Shown here: positions 47,801 to 59,549 of the stretch, piece by piece | How positions within the stretch are numbered: position 1 is the first letter of the stretch | Layout: each line of letters starts with the position of its first letter | From: Scolanthus callimorphus | Lineage: Eukaryota; Cnidaria; Anthozoa; Actiniaria; Edwardsiidae | Length of the DNA: 64,000 nt | NCBI GenBank assembly: GCA_033964015.1 | Contig: CM066913.1 | Span: 26,996,790-27,060,789 of the forward strand | Reading direction: 5' to 3' | The notes under the pieces: generated by a model | Seen by the model: only the letters and a program-made list of their open reading frames with translations | Told to the model about the DNA's origin: nothing | The model's database searches: none | Position numbers and translations under genes: made by a program

Positions 47801-49930
47801 TACATCGGTCCTTGTGGTCATATTCAGCTATGATTTCAAGACTGAAATACCAGACTACAGAGAGCGGACTATAGGGTCCTATTGCACACACCGGTCCTTG
47901 TAACGTCACTGTAGGGAAACACTTATGCATTCAACAGTCATATTCAGCTATGATTTCAACACTGAAATACCAGACTACAGAGAGCGGACTATTGGGAACT
48001 ATTGCACACACCGGTCCTTGTAACGTCACTGTAGAGAAACACCTATGCATTCTACAGTCATATTCAGCTATGATTTCAACACTGAAATACCAGACTACAG
48101 AGAGCGGACTATAGGGTCCTATTCTACACACCGGTCCTAGTAACGTCACTGTAGGGAAACACTTATGCATTCTGAAGTCATATTCAGCGATATGAGTTCA
48201 ACACCGAAATGCCAGACTACAAGGTAGCGGACTATAGGGTCCCATTGCACACATCGGTCCTTGTAACGTCACTGTAGGGAAACACTTATGCATTCTAAAG
48301 TCATATTCAGCGATGAGTTCAACACTGAAATACCAGACTACAGAGAGCGGACTATAGGGTCCTATTGCACACACCGGTCCTTGTAACGTCACTGTAGGGA
48401 AACACTTATGCATTCTAAAGTCATATTCAGCGATGAGTTCAACACTGAAATACCAGACTACAGAGAGCGGACTATAGGGTCCTATTGCACACACTGCTCC
48501 TTGTAACGTCACTGTAGAGAATCACTTATGCATTCTACAGTCATATTCAGCTATGATTTCAACACTGAAATACCAGACTACAGAGAGCGGACTATTGGGA
48601 ATATTGCACACATCGGTCCTCGTAAAGTCACTGTAGGGAAACACTTATGCATTCTACAGTCATATTCAGCTATGATTTCATTTCAACACTGAAATACCAG
48701 ACTACAGAGAGCGGACTATAGGGTCCTATTGTACACATCGGTCCTTGGAACGTCACTGTAGAGAAACACTTATGCATTCAACAGTCATATTCAGCTATGA
48801 TTTCAACACTGAAATACCAGACTACAGAGAGCGGACTATTGGGAACTATTGCACACACCGGTCCTTGTAACGTCACTGTAGAGAAACACTTATGCATTCT
48901 ACAGTCATATTCAGCTATGATTTCAACACTGAAATACCAGACTACAGAGAGCGGACTATGGGAACTATTGCACACACCGGTCCTTGTAACGTCACTGTAG
49001 AGAAACACTTATGCATTCTACAGTCATATTCAGCTATGATTTCAACACTGAAGTACCAGACTACAGAGAGCGGACTATAAGGTCCTATTGCACACATCGG
49101 TCCTTGTAATGTCACTGTAGGGAAACACTTATGCATTCTGAAGTAATGTTCAGCGATGAGTTCAACACTGAAATACCACACTACAAGGTACAGCGGACTA
49201 TAGGGTCCTATTCTACACACGGTCCTTGTAACGTCACTGTAGGCAAACACTTATGCATTTTGAAGTCATATTCAGCGATATTAGTTCAACAATGAAATAC
49301 CAGACTACAAGGTAGCGGACTATAGGGCCCCATTGCACACATCGGTCCTTGTAACGTCACTGTAGGGAAACACTTGTGCATTCTAAAGTCATATTCAGCA
49401 ATGAGTTCAACACTGAAATACCAGACTACAGAGAGCGGACTATAGGGTCCTATTGCACACACCGGTCCTTGTAACGTCACTGTAGGGAAACACTTATGCA
49501 TTCTAAAGTCATATTCAGCGATCAGTTCAACACTGAAATACCAGACTACAGAGAGCGGACTATAGGGTCATATTGCACACACTGGTCCTTGTAACGTCAC
49601 TGTAGGAAATACTTATGCATTCTAAAGTAATATTCAGCGATGAGTTCAACACTGAAATACCAGACTACAGCGAGCGGACTATAGGGTACTATTGCACACA
49701 TCGGTCCTTGTAACGTCACTGTAGAGAAACGCTTATGCATTCTACAGTCATATTCAGCTATGAGTTCAACACTGAAATACCAGACTACAGAGAGCGGACT
49801 ATAGGGTCCTATTGCACACACTGGTCCTTGTAACGTCACTGTAGAGAATCACTTATGCATTCTACAGTCATATTCAGCTATGATTTCAACACTGAAATAC
49901 CAGACTACAGAGAGCGGACTATTGGGAATT

Positions 49931-50230
49931 ATTATTCAGCACATCGATGCACTGCCCAAATATGGTCATTGGAACGCCAATAGCTGTCTTCTGTACATGA
50001 CAGCTATCCTGCGATATCCGTCTCCGAGGAAAATGTGATGTTTTGAGCTCGTAAATAATACACAAAATTCACTTTTTTCGGGGGTTTTTGTGCTATCGAT
50101 GTGCTGAATAATAAAACCATTATCCTGCTCGATTTTGCAGAATATCGTCTGATTTTAGCCAACTCGGGACTTCGTCCCTCGTCGGCTAAGTATCAGGCGA
50201 TATTCTGCGCAATCTCGCAGGATAATGGTT
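49931..50230 (+). mobile_element. 300-bp composite of two inverted-repeat elements (X+Y), copy A
   Basis: Part X (49931-50112) has TIRs ATTATTCAGCACATCGAT and ATCGATGTGCTGAATAAT. Part Y (50115-50230) is one near-complete hairpin, from AACCATTATCCTGC to GCAGGATAATGGTT, with GGGAC-TTC-GTCCC at its centre. The pair is flanked by AATTATT (49927-49933 overlapping the start, and 50231-50237). The uninterrupted monomer TATTGGGAATTATTGCACAC exists at about 50703, showing the empty site. No coding capacity. Confidence 0.88.
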
Positions 50231-51672
50231 AATTATTGCACACATCGGTCCTCGTAACGTCACTGTAGGGAAACACTTATGCATTCAACAGTCATATTCA
50301 GCTATGATTTCAACACTGAAATACCAGACTACAGAGAGCGGACTATGGGAACTATTGCACACACCGGTCCTTGTAACGTCACTGTAGAGAAACACTTATG
50401 CATTCTACAGTCATATTCAGCTATGATTTCAACACTGAAATACCAGACTACAGAGAGCGGACTATTGGGAACTATTGCACACACCGGTCCTTGTAACGTC
50501 ACTGTAGAGAAACACTTATGCATTCTAAGTCATATTCAGCTATGATTTCAACACTGAAATACCAGACTACAGAGAGCGGACTATAGGGTCCTATTGCACA
50601 CACCGGTCCTTGTAACGTCACTGTAGGGAAACACTTATGCATTCTACAGTCATATTCAGCTATGATTTCAACACTGAAATACCAGACTACAGAGAGCGGA
50701 CTATTGGGAATTATTGCACACATCGGTCCTCGTAACGTCACTGTAGGGAAACACTTATGCATTCTACAGTCATATTCAGCTATGATTTCAACACTGAAGT
50801 ACCAGACTACAGAGAGCGGACTATAAGGTCCTATTGCACACATCGGTCCTTGTCACGTCACTGTAGGGAAACACTTATGCATTCTACAGTCATATTCAGC
50901 TATGATTTCAACACTGAAATACCACACTACAAGGTACAGCGGACTATAGGGTCCTATTCTACACACCGGTCCTTGTAACGTCACTGTAGGCAAACACTTA
51001 TGCATTTTGAAGTCATATTCAGCGATATTAGTTCAACACTGAAATACCAGACTACAAGGTAGCGGACTATAGGGCCCCATTGCACACATCGGTCCTTGTA
51101 ACGTCACTGTAGGGAAACACTTGTGCATTCTAAAGTCATATTCAGCAATGAGTTCAACACTGAAATACCAGACTACAGAGAGCGGACTATAGGGTCCTAT
51201 TGCACACACCGGTCCTTGTAACGTCACTGTGGGGAAACACTTATGCATTCTAAAGTCATATTCAGCGATCAGTTCAACACTGAAATACCAGACTACAGAG
51301 AGCGGACTATAGGGTCATATTGCACACACTGGTCCTTGTAACGTCACTGTAGGGAAATACTTATGCATTCTAAAGTAATATTCAGCGATGAGTTCAACAC
51401 TGAAATACCAGACTACAACGAGCGGACTATAGGGTACTATTGCACACATCGGTCCTTGTAACGTCACTGTAGAGAAACACTTATGCATTCTACAGTCATA
51501 TTCAGCTATGAGTTCAACACTGAAATACCAGACTACAGAGAGCGGACTATAGGGTCCTATTGCACACACTGGTCCTTGTAACGTCACTGTAGAGAATCAC
51601 TTATGCATTCTACAGTCATATTCAGCTATGATTTCAACACTGAAATACCAGACTACAGAGAGCGGACTATTT

Positions 51673-51972
51673 AACCATTATCCTGCGAGATTGCGCAGAA
51701 TATCGTCTGATACTTAGCCGACGAGGGACGAAGTCCCGAGTTGGCTAAAATCAGACGATATTCTGCAAAATCGAGCAGGATAATGGTTTTATTATTCAGC
51801 ACATCGATAGCACAAAAACCCCCGAAAAACATGACTTTTGTGTATTATTTACGAGCTCAAAACATCATATTTCCCTCAGAGACGGATATCGCAGGATAGC
51901 TGTCATGTACAGAAGACAGCTATTGGCGTTCCAATGACCATATTTGGGCAGTGCATCGATGTGCTGAATAAT
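51673..51972 (-). mobile_element. X+Y composite, inverted copy B
   Basis: Same composite in reverse order and orientation. The left junction joins GCGGACTATT directly to TAACCATTATCC. It has several substitutions against the other copies, for example in the segment near 51865-51890. Confidence 0.92.
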
Positions 51973-51982
51973 AATGGGAATT

Positions 51983-52282
51983 ATTATTCAGCACATCGAT
52001 GCACTGCCCAAATATGGTCATTGGAACGCCAATAGCTGTCTTCTGTACATGACAGCTATCCTGCGATATCCGTCTCCGAGGAAAATGTGATGTTTTGAGC
52101 TCGTAAATAATACACAAAATTCACTTTTTTCGGGGGTTTTTGTGCTATCGATGTGCTGAATAATAAAACCATTATCCTGCTCGATTTTGCAGAATATCGT
52201 CTGATTTTAGCCAACTCTTGACTTCGTCCCTCGTCGGCTAAGTATCAGGCGATATTCTGCGCAATCTCGCAGGATAATGGTT
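51983..52282 (+). mobile_element. X+Y composite, copy C
   Basis: Forward copy lying 10 bp after copy B. Carries CTCTTGAC at about 52216-52223 where copies A, E and F have CTCGGGAC; copy D shares the CTCTTGAC variant, tying C and D together. Confidence 0.92.
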
Positions 52283-54231
52283 AATTATTGCACACATCGG
52301 TCCTCGTAACGTCACTGTAGGGAAACACTTATGCATTCAACAGTCATATTCAGCTATGATTTCAACACTGAAATACCAGACTACAGAGAGCGGACTATTG
52401 GGAACTATTGCACACACCGGTCCTTGTAACGTCACTGTAGATAAACACTTATGCATTCTACAGTCATATTCAGCTATGATTTCAACACTGAAATACCAGA
52501 CTACAGAGAGCGGACTATTGGGAACTATTGCACACACCGGTCCTTGTAACGTCACTGTAGAGAAACACTTATGCATTCTAAGTCATATTCAGCTATGATT
52601 TCAACACTGAAATACCAGACTACAGAGAGCGGACTATAGGGTCCTATTGCACACACCGGTCCTTGTAACGTCACTGTAGGGAAACACTTATGCATTCTAC
52701 AGTCTTATTCAGCTATGATTTCAACACTGAAGTACCAGACTACAGAGAGCAGACTATAAGGTCCTATTGCACACATCGGTCCTTGTCACGTCACTGTAGG
52801 GAAACACTTATGCATTCTAAAGTAATGTTCAGCGATGAGTTCAACACTGAAATACCACACTACAAGGTACAGCGGACTATAGGGTCCTATTCTACACACC
52901 GGTCCTTGTAACGTCACTGTAGGCAAACACTTATGCATTTTGAAGTCATATTCAGCGATATTAGTTCAACACTGAAATACCAGACTACAGAGAGCGGACT
53001 ATAGGGTCCTATTGCACACACCGGTCCTTGTAACGTCACTGTAGGGAAACACTTATGCATTCTACAGTCATATTCAGCTACGATTTCAACACTGAAATAC
53101 CAGACTACAGAGAGCGGACTATTGGGAATTATTGCACACATCGGTCCTCGTAACGTCACTGTAGGGAAACACTTATGCATTCTACAGTCATATTCAGCTA
53201 TGATTTCAACACTGAAATACCAGACTACAGAGAGCGGACTATAAGGTCCTATTGCACACATCGGTCCTTGTAACGTCACTGTAGGGAAACACTTATGCAT
53301 TCTAAAGTAATGTTCAGCGATGAGTTCAACACTGAAATACCAGACTACAGAGAGCGGACTATAGGGTCCTATTGCACACACTGGTCCTTGGAACGTCACT
53401 TTAGAGAATCACTTATGCATTCTACAGTCATATTCAGCGATATTAGTTCAACACTGAAATACCAGACTACAAGGTAGCGGACTATAGGGTCCCATTGCAC
53501 ACATCGGTCCTTGTAACGTCACTGTAGGGAAACACTTATGCATTCTACAGTCATATTCAGCTATGATTTCAACACTGAAGTACCAGACTACAGAGAGCGG
53601 ACTATAAGGTCCTATTGTCCTATTGCACACATCGGTCCTTGTAACGTCACTGTAGGGAAACACTTATGCATTCTAAAGTAATGTTCAGCGATGAGTTCAA
53701 CACTGAAATACCACACTACAAGGTACAGCGGACTATAGGGTCCTATTCTACACACCGGTCCTTGTAACGTCACTGTAGGGAAACACTTATGCATTTTGAA
53801 GTCATATTCAGCGATATTAGTTCAACACTGAAATACCAGACTACAAGGTAGCGGACTATAGGGTCCCATTGCACACATCGGTCCTTGTAACGTCACTGTA
53901 GGGAAACACTTGTGCATTCTAAAGTCATATTCAGCGATGAGTTCAACACTGAAATACCAGACTACAGCGAGCGGACTATAGGGTACTATTGCACACATCG
54001 GTCCTTGTAACGTCACTGTAGAGAAACACTTATGCATTCTACAGTCATATTCAGCTATGAGTTCAACACTGAAATACCAGACTACAGAGAGCGGACTATA
54101 GGGTCCTATTGCACACACTGGTCCTTGTAATGTCACTGTAGAGAATCACTTATGCATTCTACAGTCATATTCAGCTATGATTTCAACACTGAAAATAATA
54201 CCAGACTACAGAGAGCGGACTATTGGGAATT
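51983..54231 (+). repeat. Higher-order repeat unit 1 (2249 bp: X+Y composite plus about 16 monomers)
   Basis: The block starting at composite copy C repeats completely from 54232 on. The order of monomer variants is the same in both, including a partly doubled junction (GTCCTATTGTCCTATTGCAC at about 53611). Confidence 0.95.
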
Positions 54232-54531
54232 ATTATTCAGCACATCGATGCACTGCCCAAATATGGTCATTGGAACGCCAATAGCTGTCTTCTGTACATG
54301 ACAGCTATCCTGCGATATCCGTCTCCGAGGAAAATGTGATGTTTTGAGCTCGTAAATAATACACAAAATTCACTTTTTTCGGGGGTTTTTGTGCTATCGA
54401 TGTGCTGAATAATAAAACCATTATCCTGCTCGATTTTGCAGAATATCGTCTGATTTTAGCCAACTCTTGACTTCGTCCCTCGTCGGCTAAGTATCAGGCG
54501 ATATTCTGCGCAATCTCGCAGGATAATGGTT
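54232..54531 (+). mobile_element. X+Y composite, copy D
   Basis: Same 300-bp structure and same insertion point within the satellite monomer as copy C. Shares the CTCTTGAC variant. Confidence 0.93.
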
Positions 54532-56481
54532 AATTATTGCACACATCGGTCCTCGTAACGTCACTGTAGGGAAACACTTATGCATTCAACAGTCATATTC
54601 AGCTATGATTTCAACACTGAAATACCAGACTACAGAGAGCGGACTATTGGGAACTATTGCACACACCGGTCCTTGTAACGTCACTGTAGATAAACACTTA
54701 TGCATTCTACAGTCATATTCAGCTATGATTTCAACACTGAAATACCAGACTACAGAGAGCGGACTATTGGGAACTATTGCACACACCGGTCCTTGTAACG
54801 TCACTGTAGAGAAACACTTATGCATTCTAAGTCATATTCAGCTATGATTTCAACACTGAAATACCAGACTACAGAGAGCGGACTATAGGGTCCTATTGCA
54901 CACACCGGTCCTTGTAACGTCACTGTAGGGAAACACTTATGCATTCTACAGTCTTATTCAGCTATGATTTCAACACTGAAGTACCAGACTACAGAGAGCA
55001 GACTATAAGGTCCTATTGCACACATCGGTCCTTGTCACGTCACTGTAGGGAAACACTTATGCATTCTAAAGTAATGTTCAGCGATGAGTTCAACACTGAA
55101 ATACCACACTACAAGGTACAGCGGACTATAGGGTCCTATTCTACACACCGGTCCTTGTAACGTCACTGTAGGCAAACACTTATGCATTTTGAAGTCATAT
55201 TCAGCGATATTAGTTCAACACTGAAATACCAGACTACAGAGAGCGGACTATAGGGTCCTATTGCACACACCGGTCCTTGTAACGTCACTGTAGGGAAACA
55301 CTTATGCATTCTACAGTCATATTCAGCTACGATTTCAACACTGAAATACCAGACTACAGAGAGCGGACTATTGGGAATTATTGCACACATCGGTCCTCGT
55401 AACGTCACTGTAGGGAAACACTTATGCATTCTACAGTCATATTCAGCTATGATTTCAACACTGAAATACCAGACTACAGAGAGCGGACTATAAGGTCCTA
55501 TTGCACACATCGGTCCTTGTAACGTCACTGTAGGGAAACACTTATGCATTCTAAAGTAATGTTCAGCGATGAGTTCAACACTGAAATACCAGACTATAGA
55601 GAGCGGACTATAGGGTCCTATTGCACACACTGGTCCTTGGAACGTCACTTTAGAGAATCACTTATGCATTCTACAGTCATATTCAGCGATATTAGTTCAA
55701 CACTGAAATACCAGACTACAAGGTAGCGGACTATAGGGTCCCATTGCACACATCGGTCCTTGTAACGTCACTGTAGGGAAACACTTATGCATTCTACAGT
55801 CATATTCAGCTATGATTTCAACACTGAAGTACCAGACTACAGAGAGCGGACTATAAGGTCCTATTGTCCTATTGCACACATCGGTCCTTGTAACGTCACT
55901 GTAGGGAAACACTTATGCATTCTAAAGTAATGTTCAGCGATGAGTTCAACACTGAAATACCACACTACAAGGTACAGCGGACTATAGGGTCCTATTCTAC
56001 ACACCGGTCCTTGTAACGTCACTGTAGGGAAAACACTTATGCATTTTGAAGTCATATTCAGCGATATTAGTTCAACACTGAAATACCAGACTACAAGGTA
56101 GCGGACTATAGGGTCCCATTGCACACATCGGTCCTTGTAACGTCACTGTAGGGAAACACTTGTGCATTCTAAAGTCATATTCAGCGATGAGTTCAACACT
56201 GAAATACCAGACTACAGCGAGCGGACTATAGGGTACTATTGCACACATCGGTCCTTGTAACGTCACTGTAGAGAAACACTTATGCATTCTACAGTCATAT
56301 TCAGCTATGAGTTCAACACTGAAATACCAGACTACAGAGAGCGGACTATAGGGTCCTATTGCACACACTGGTCCTTGTAATGTCACTGTAGAGAATCACT
56401 TATGCATTCTACAGTCATATTCAGCTATGATTTCAACACTGAAAATAATACCAGACTACAGAGAGCGGACTATTGGGAATT
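54232..56481 (+). repeat. Higher-order repeat unit 2 (2250 bp)
   Basis: Against unit 1 I found one substitution (ACTATAGAGAG for ACTACAGAGAG, about 55585) and one inserted A (about 56032). It begins with composite copy D. The 300 bp after it are copy E, but beyond 56781 the monomer order differs, so a third unit is truncated. Confidence 0.95.
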
Positions 56482-56781
56482 ATTATTCAGCACATCGATG
56501 CACTGCCCAAATATGGTCATTGGAACGCCAATAGCTGTCTTCTGTACATGACAGCTATCCTGCGATATCCGTCTCCGAGGAAAATGTGATGTTTTGAGCT
56601 CGTAAATAATACACAAAATTCACTTTTTTCGGGGGTTTTTGTGCTATCGATGTGCTGAATAATAAAACCATTATCCTGCTCGATTTTGCAGAATATCGTC
56701 TGATTTTAGCCAACTCGGGACTTCGTCCCTCGTCGGCTAAGTATCAGGCGATATTCTGCGCAATCTCGCAGGATAATGGTT
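56482..56781 (+). mobile_element. X+Y composite, copy E
   Basis: Same structure and insertion point, but with CTCGGGAC as in copies A and F. The duplication boundary therefore lies inside or near this element, or conversion has acted. Confidence 0.93.
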
Positions 56782-57333
56782 AATTATTGCACACATCGGT
56801 CCTCGTAACGTCACTGTAGGGAAACACTTATGCATTCTAAAGTAATGTTCAGCGATGAGTTCAACACTGAAATACCAGACTACAGAGAGCGGACTATAGG
56901 GTCCTATTGCACACACTGGTCCTTGGAACGTCACTTAGAGAATCACTTATGCATTCTACAGTCATATTCAGCGATATTAGTTCAACACTGAAATACCAGA
57001 CTACAAGGTAGCGGACTATAGGGTCCCATTGCACACATCGGTCCTTGTAACGTCACTGTAGGGAAACACTTATGCATTCTACAGTCATATTCAGCTATGA
57101 TTTCAACACTGAAGTACCAGACTACAGAGAGCGGACTATAAGGTCCTATTGCACCATCGGTCCTTGTAACGTCACTGTAGGGAAACACTTATGCATTCTA
57201 AAGTAATGTTCAGCGATGAGTTCAACACTGAAATACCACACTACAAGGTACAGCGGACTATAGGGCCCTATTCTACACACCGGTCCTGGTAACGTCACTG
57301 TAGGGAAACACTTATGCATTTTGAAGTCATATT

Positions 57334-57868
57334 ATATACTAATTACGATTTTGAGACGGCAATTCCACAAAATATTGACGGCTAGTTGGGAGAAAATATG
57401 TTCACGTATTGGGCGGAGTCGCGCAGCGACGGAGCCCAATACGTGAAAATATTTTCTTCCAACGCCGTCAATATTTTGTGGAATTGCCGTCTCAAAATCG
57501 TAATTAATATTGTATCGCGATTCTTGAAGATTTTCTGGAGGAAATGGCAAGAAATAGTGCTATTTATTGTCGATTGAAATTTCAATTCTCATTACATTTA
57601 CGCACGATCTCACGCAATCACATGGGCTTTTCGCACGAGCTCGAGCATTTTCTGTTTACATGTTTCCATCTTTTTCGGCGAAAAAAATCTCTTTCTGCCA
57701 TAAGATATTGCTAGAAATATAGCTAAACGTTATTTCTAACTATTGACAATGAAATGAAACATAAATTCGTGCGAAAAAAGTTGAATTTTGCTAGCTCTTT
57801 TGAGCCGTCAATACCACAAAATATTGACGGCTCACAACAACACAGAGTGGCAGGGTGAATCGCGATAC
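57334..57868. mobile_element. 535-bp palindromic insertion (Z) in the satellite
   Basis: The monomer is split between GTCATATT and TCAGCGATATTAG. The left part is a hairpin of about 165 bp (57341-57505); its arms start AATTACGATTTTGAGACGGC and include CCACAAAATATTGACGGC. A shorter hairpin, GAGCCGTCAATA/TATTGACGGCTC, lies at 57802-57833, reusing the same core. TATCGCGATTC (about 57512) and GAATCGCGATA (about 57857) form a further inverted pair. No coding capacity and no clear target duplication. Confidence 0.8.
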
Positions 57869-59254
57869 TCAGCGATATTAGTTCAACACTGAAATACCAG
57901 ACTACAAGGTATAGCGGACTATAGGGTCCCATTGCACACACCGGTCCTTGTAACGTCACTGTAGGGAAACACTTGTGCATTCTAAAGTCATATTCAGCAA
58001 TGAGTTCAACACTGAAATACCAGACTACAGAGAGCGGACTATAGGGTCCTATTGCACACACCGGTCCTTGTAACGTCACTGTAGGGAAACACTTATGCAT
58101 TCTAAAGTCATATTCAGCGATCAGTTCAACACTGAAATACCAGACTACAGAGAGCGGACTATAGGGTCCTATTGCACACACCGGTCCTTGTAACGTCACT
58201 GTAGGGAAACACTTATGCATTCTACAGTCATATTCAGCTATGATTCAACACTGAAATACCAGACTACAGAGAGCGGACTATTGGGAATTATTGCACACAT
58301 CGGTCCTCGTAACGTCACTGTAGGGAAACACTTATGCATTCTACAGTCATATTCAGCTATGATTTCAACACTGAAGTACCAGACTACAGAGAGCGGACTA
58401 TAAGGGTCCTATTGCACACATCGGTCCTTGTAACGTCACTGTAGGGAAACACTATGCATTCTAAAGTAATGTTCAGCGATGAGTTCAACACTGAAATACC
58501 ACACTACAAGGTACAGCGGACTATAGGGTCCTATTCTACACACCGGTCCTTGTAACGTCACTGTAGGCAAACACTTATGCATTTTGAAGTCATATTCAGC
58601 GATATTAGTTCACACTGAAATACCAGACTACAAGGTAGCGGACTATAGGGCCCCATTGCACACATCGGTCCTTGTAACGTCACTGTAGGGGAAACACTTG
58701 TGCATTCTAAAGTCATATTCAGCAATGAGTTCAACACTGAAATACCAGACTACAGAGAGCGGACTATAGGGTCCTATTGCACACACCGGTCCTTGTAACG
58801 TCACTGTAGGGAAACACTTATGCATTCTAAAGTCATATTCAGCAATCAGTTCAACACTGAAATACCAGACTACAGAGAGCGGACTATAGGGTCATATTGC
58901 ACACACTGGTCCTTGTAACGTCACTGTAGGGAAAACTTATGCATTCTAAAGTAATATTCAGCGATGAGTTCAACACTGAAATACCAGACTACAGCGAGCG
59001 GACTATAGGGTACTATTGCACACATCGGTCCTTGTAACGTCACTGTAGAGAAACACTTATGCATTCTACAGTCATATTCAGCTATGAGTTCAACACTGAA
59101 ATACCAGACTACAGAGAGCGGACTATAGGGTCCTATTGCACACACTGGTCCTTGTAACGTCACTGTAGAGAATCACTTATGCATTCTACAGTCATATTCA
59201 GCTATGATTTCAACACTGAAATACCAGACTACAGAGAGCGGACTATTGGGAATT

Positions 59255-59549
59255 ATTATTCAGCACATCGATGCACTGCCCAAATATGGTCATTGGAACG
59301 CCAATAGCTGTCTCTGTACATGACAGCTATCCTGCGATATCCGTCTCCGAGGAAAATGTGATGTTTGAGCTCGTAAATAATACACAAAATTCACTTTTTT
59401 CGGGGTTTTTGTGCTATCGTTGTGCTGAATAATAAAACCATTATCTGCTCGATTTGCAGAATATCGTCTGATTTTAGCCAACTCGGGACTTCGTCCCTCG
59501 TCGGCTAAGTGTCAGGCGATATTCTGCGCAATCTCGCAGGATAATGGTT
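59255..59549 (+). mobile_element. X+Y composite, copy F, with small deletions
   Basis: Same element and insertion point as the others, but 295 bp because of several single-base losses (for example GCTGTCTCTG, GATGTTTGAG and TTATCTGCTCGATTTGC), plus substitutions such as ATCGTTGTGCTG. Confidence 0.92.

Larger units (their letters stand above)
51672..52283. repeat. 612-bp near-perfect palindrome
   Basis: Arms of 304 bp (51672-51975 and 51980-52283) surround the 4-bp spacer GGGA. They are composite copies B and C head to head. By eye the arms differ at roughly ten positions. Mirror-image short frames on both strands (51838-52035 forward, 51920-52117 reverse) are a by-product. Confidence 0.93.
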
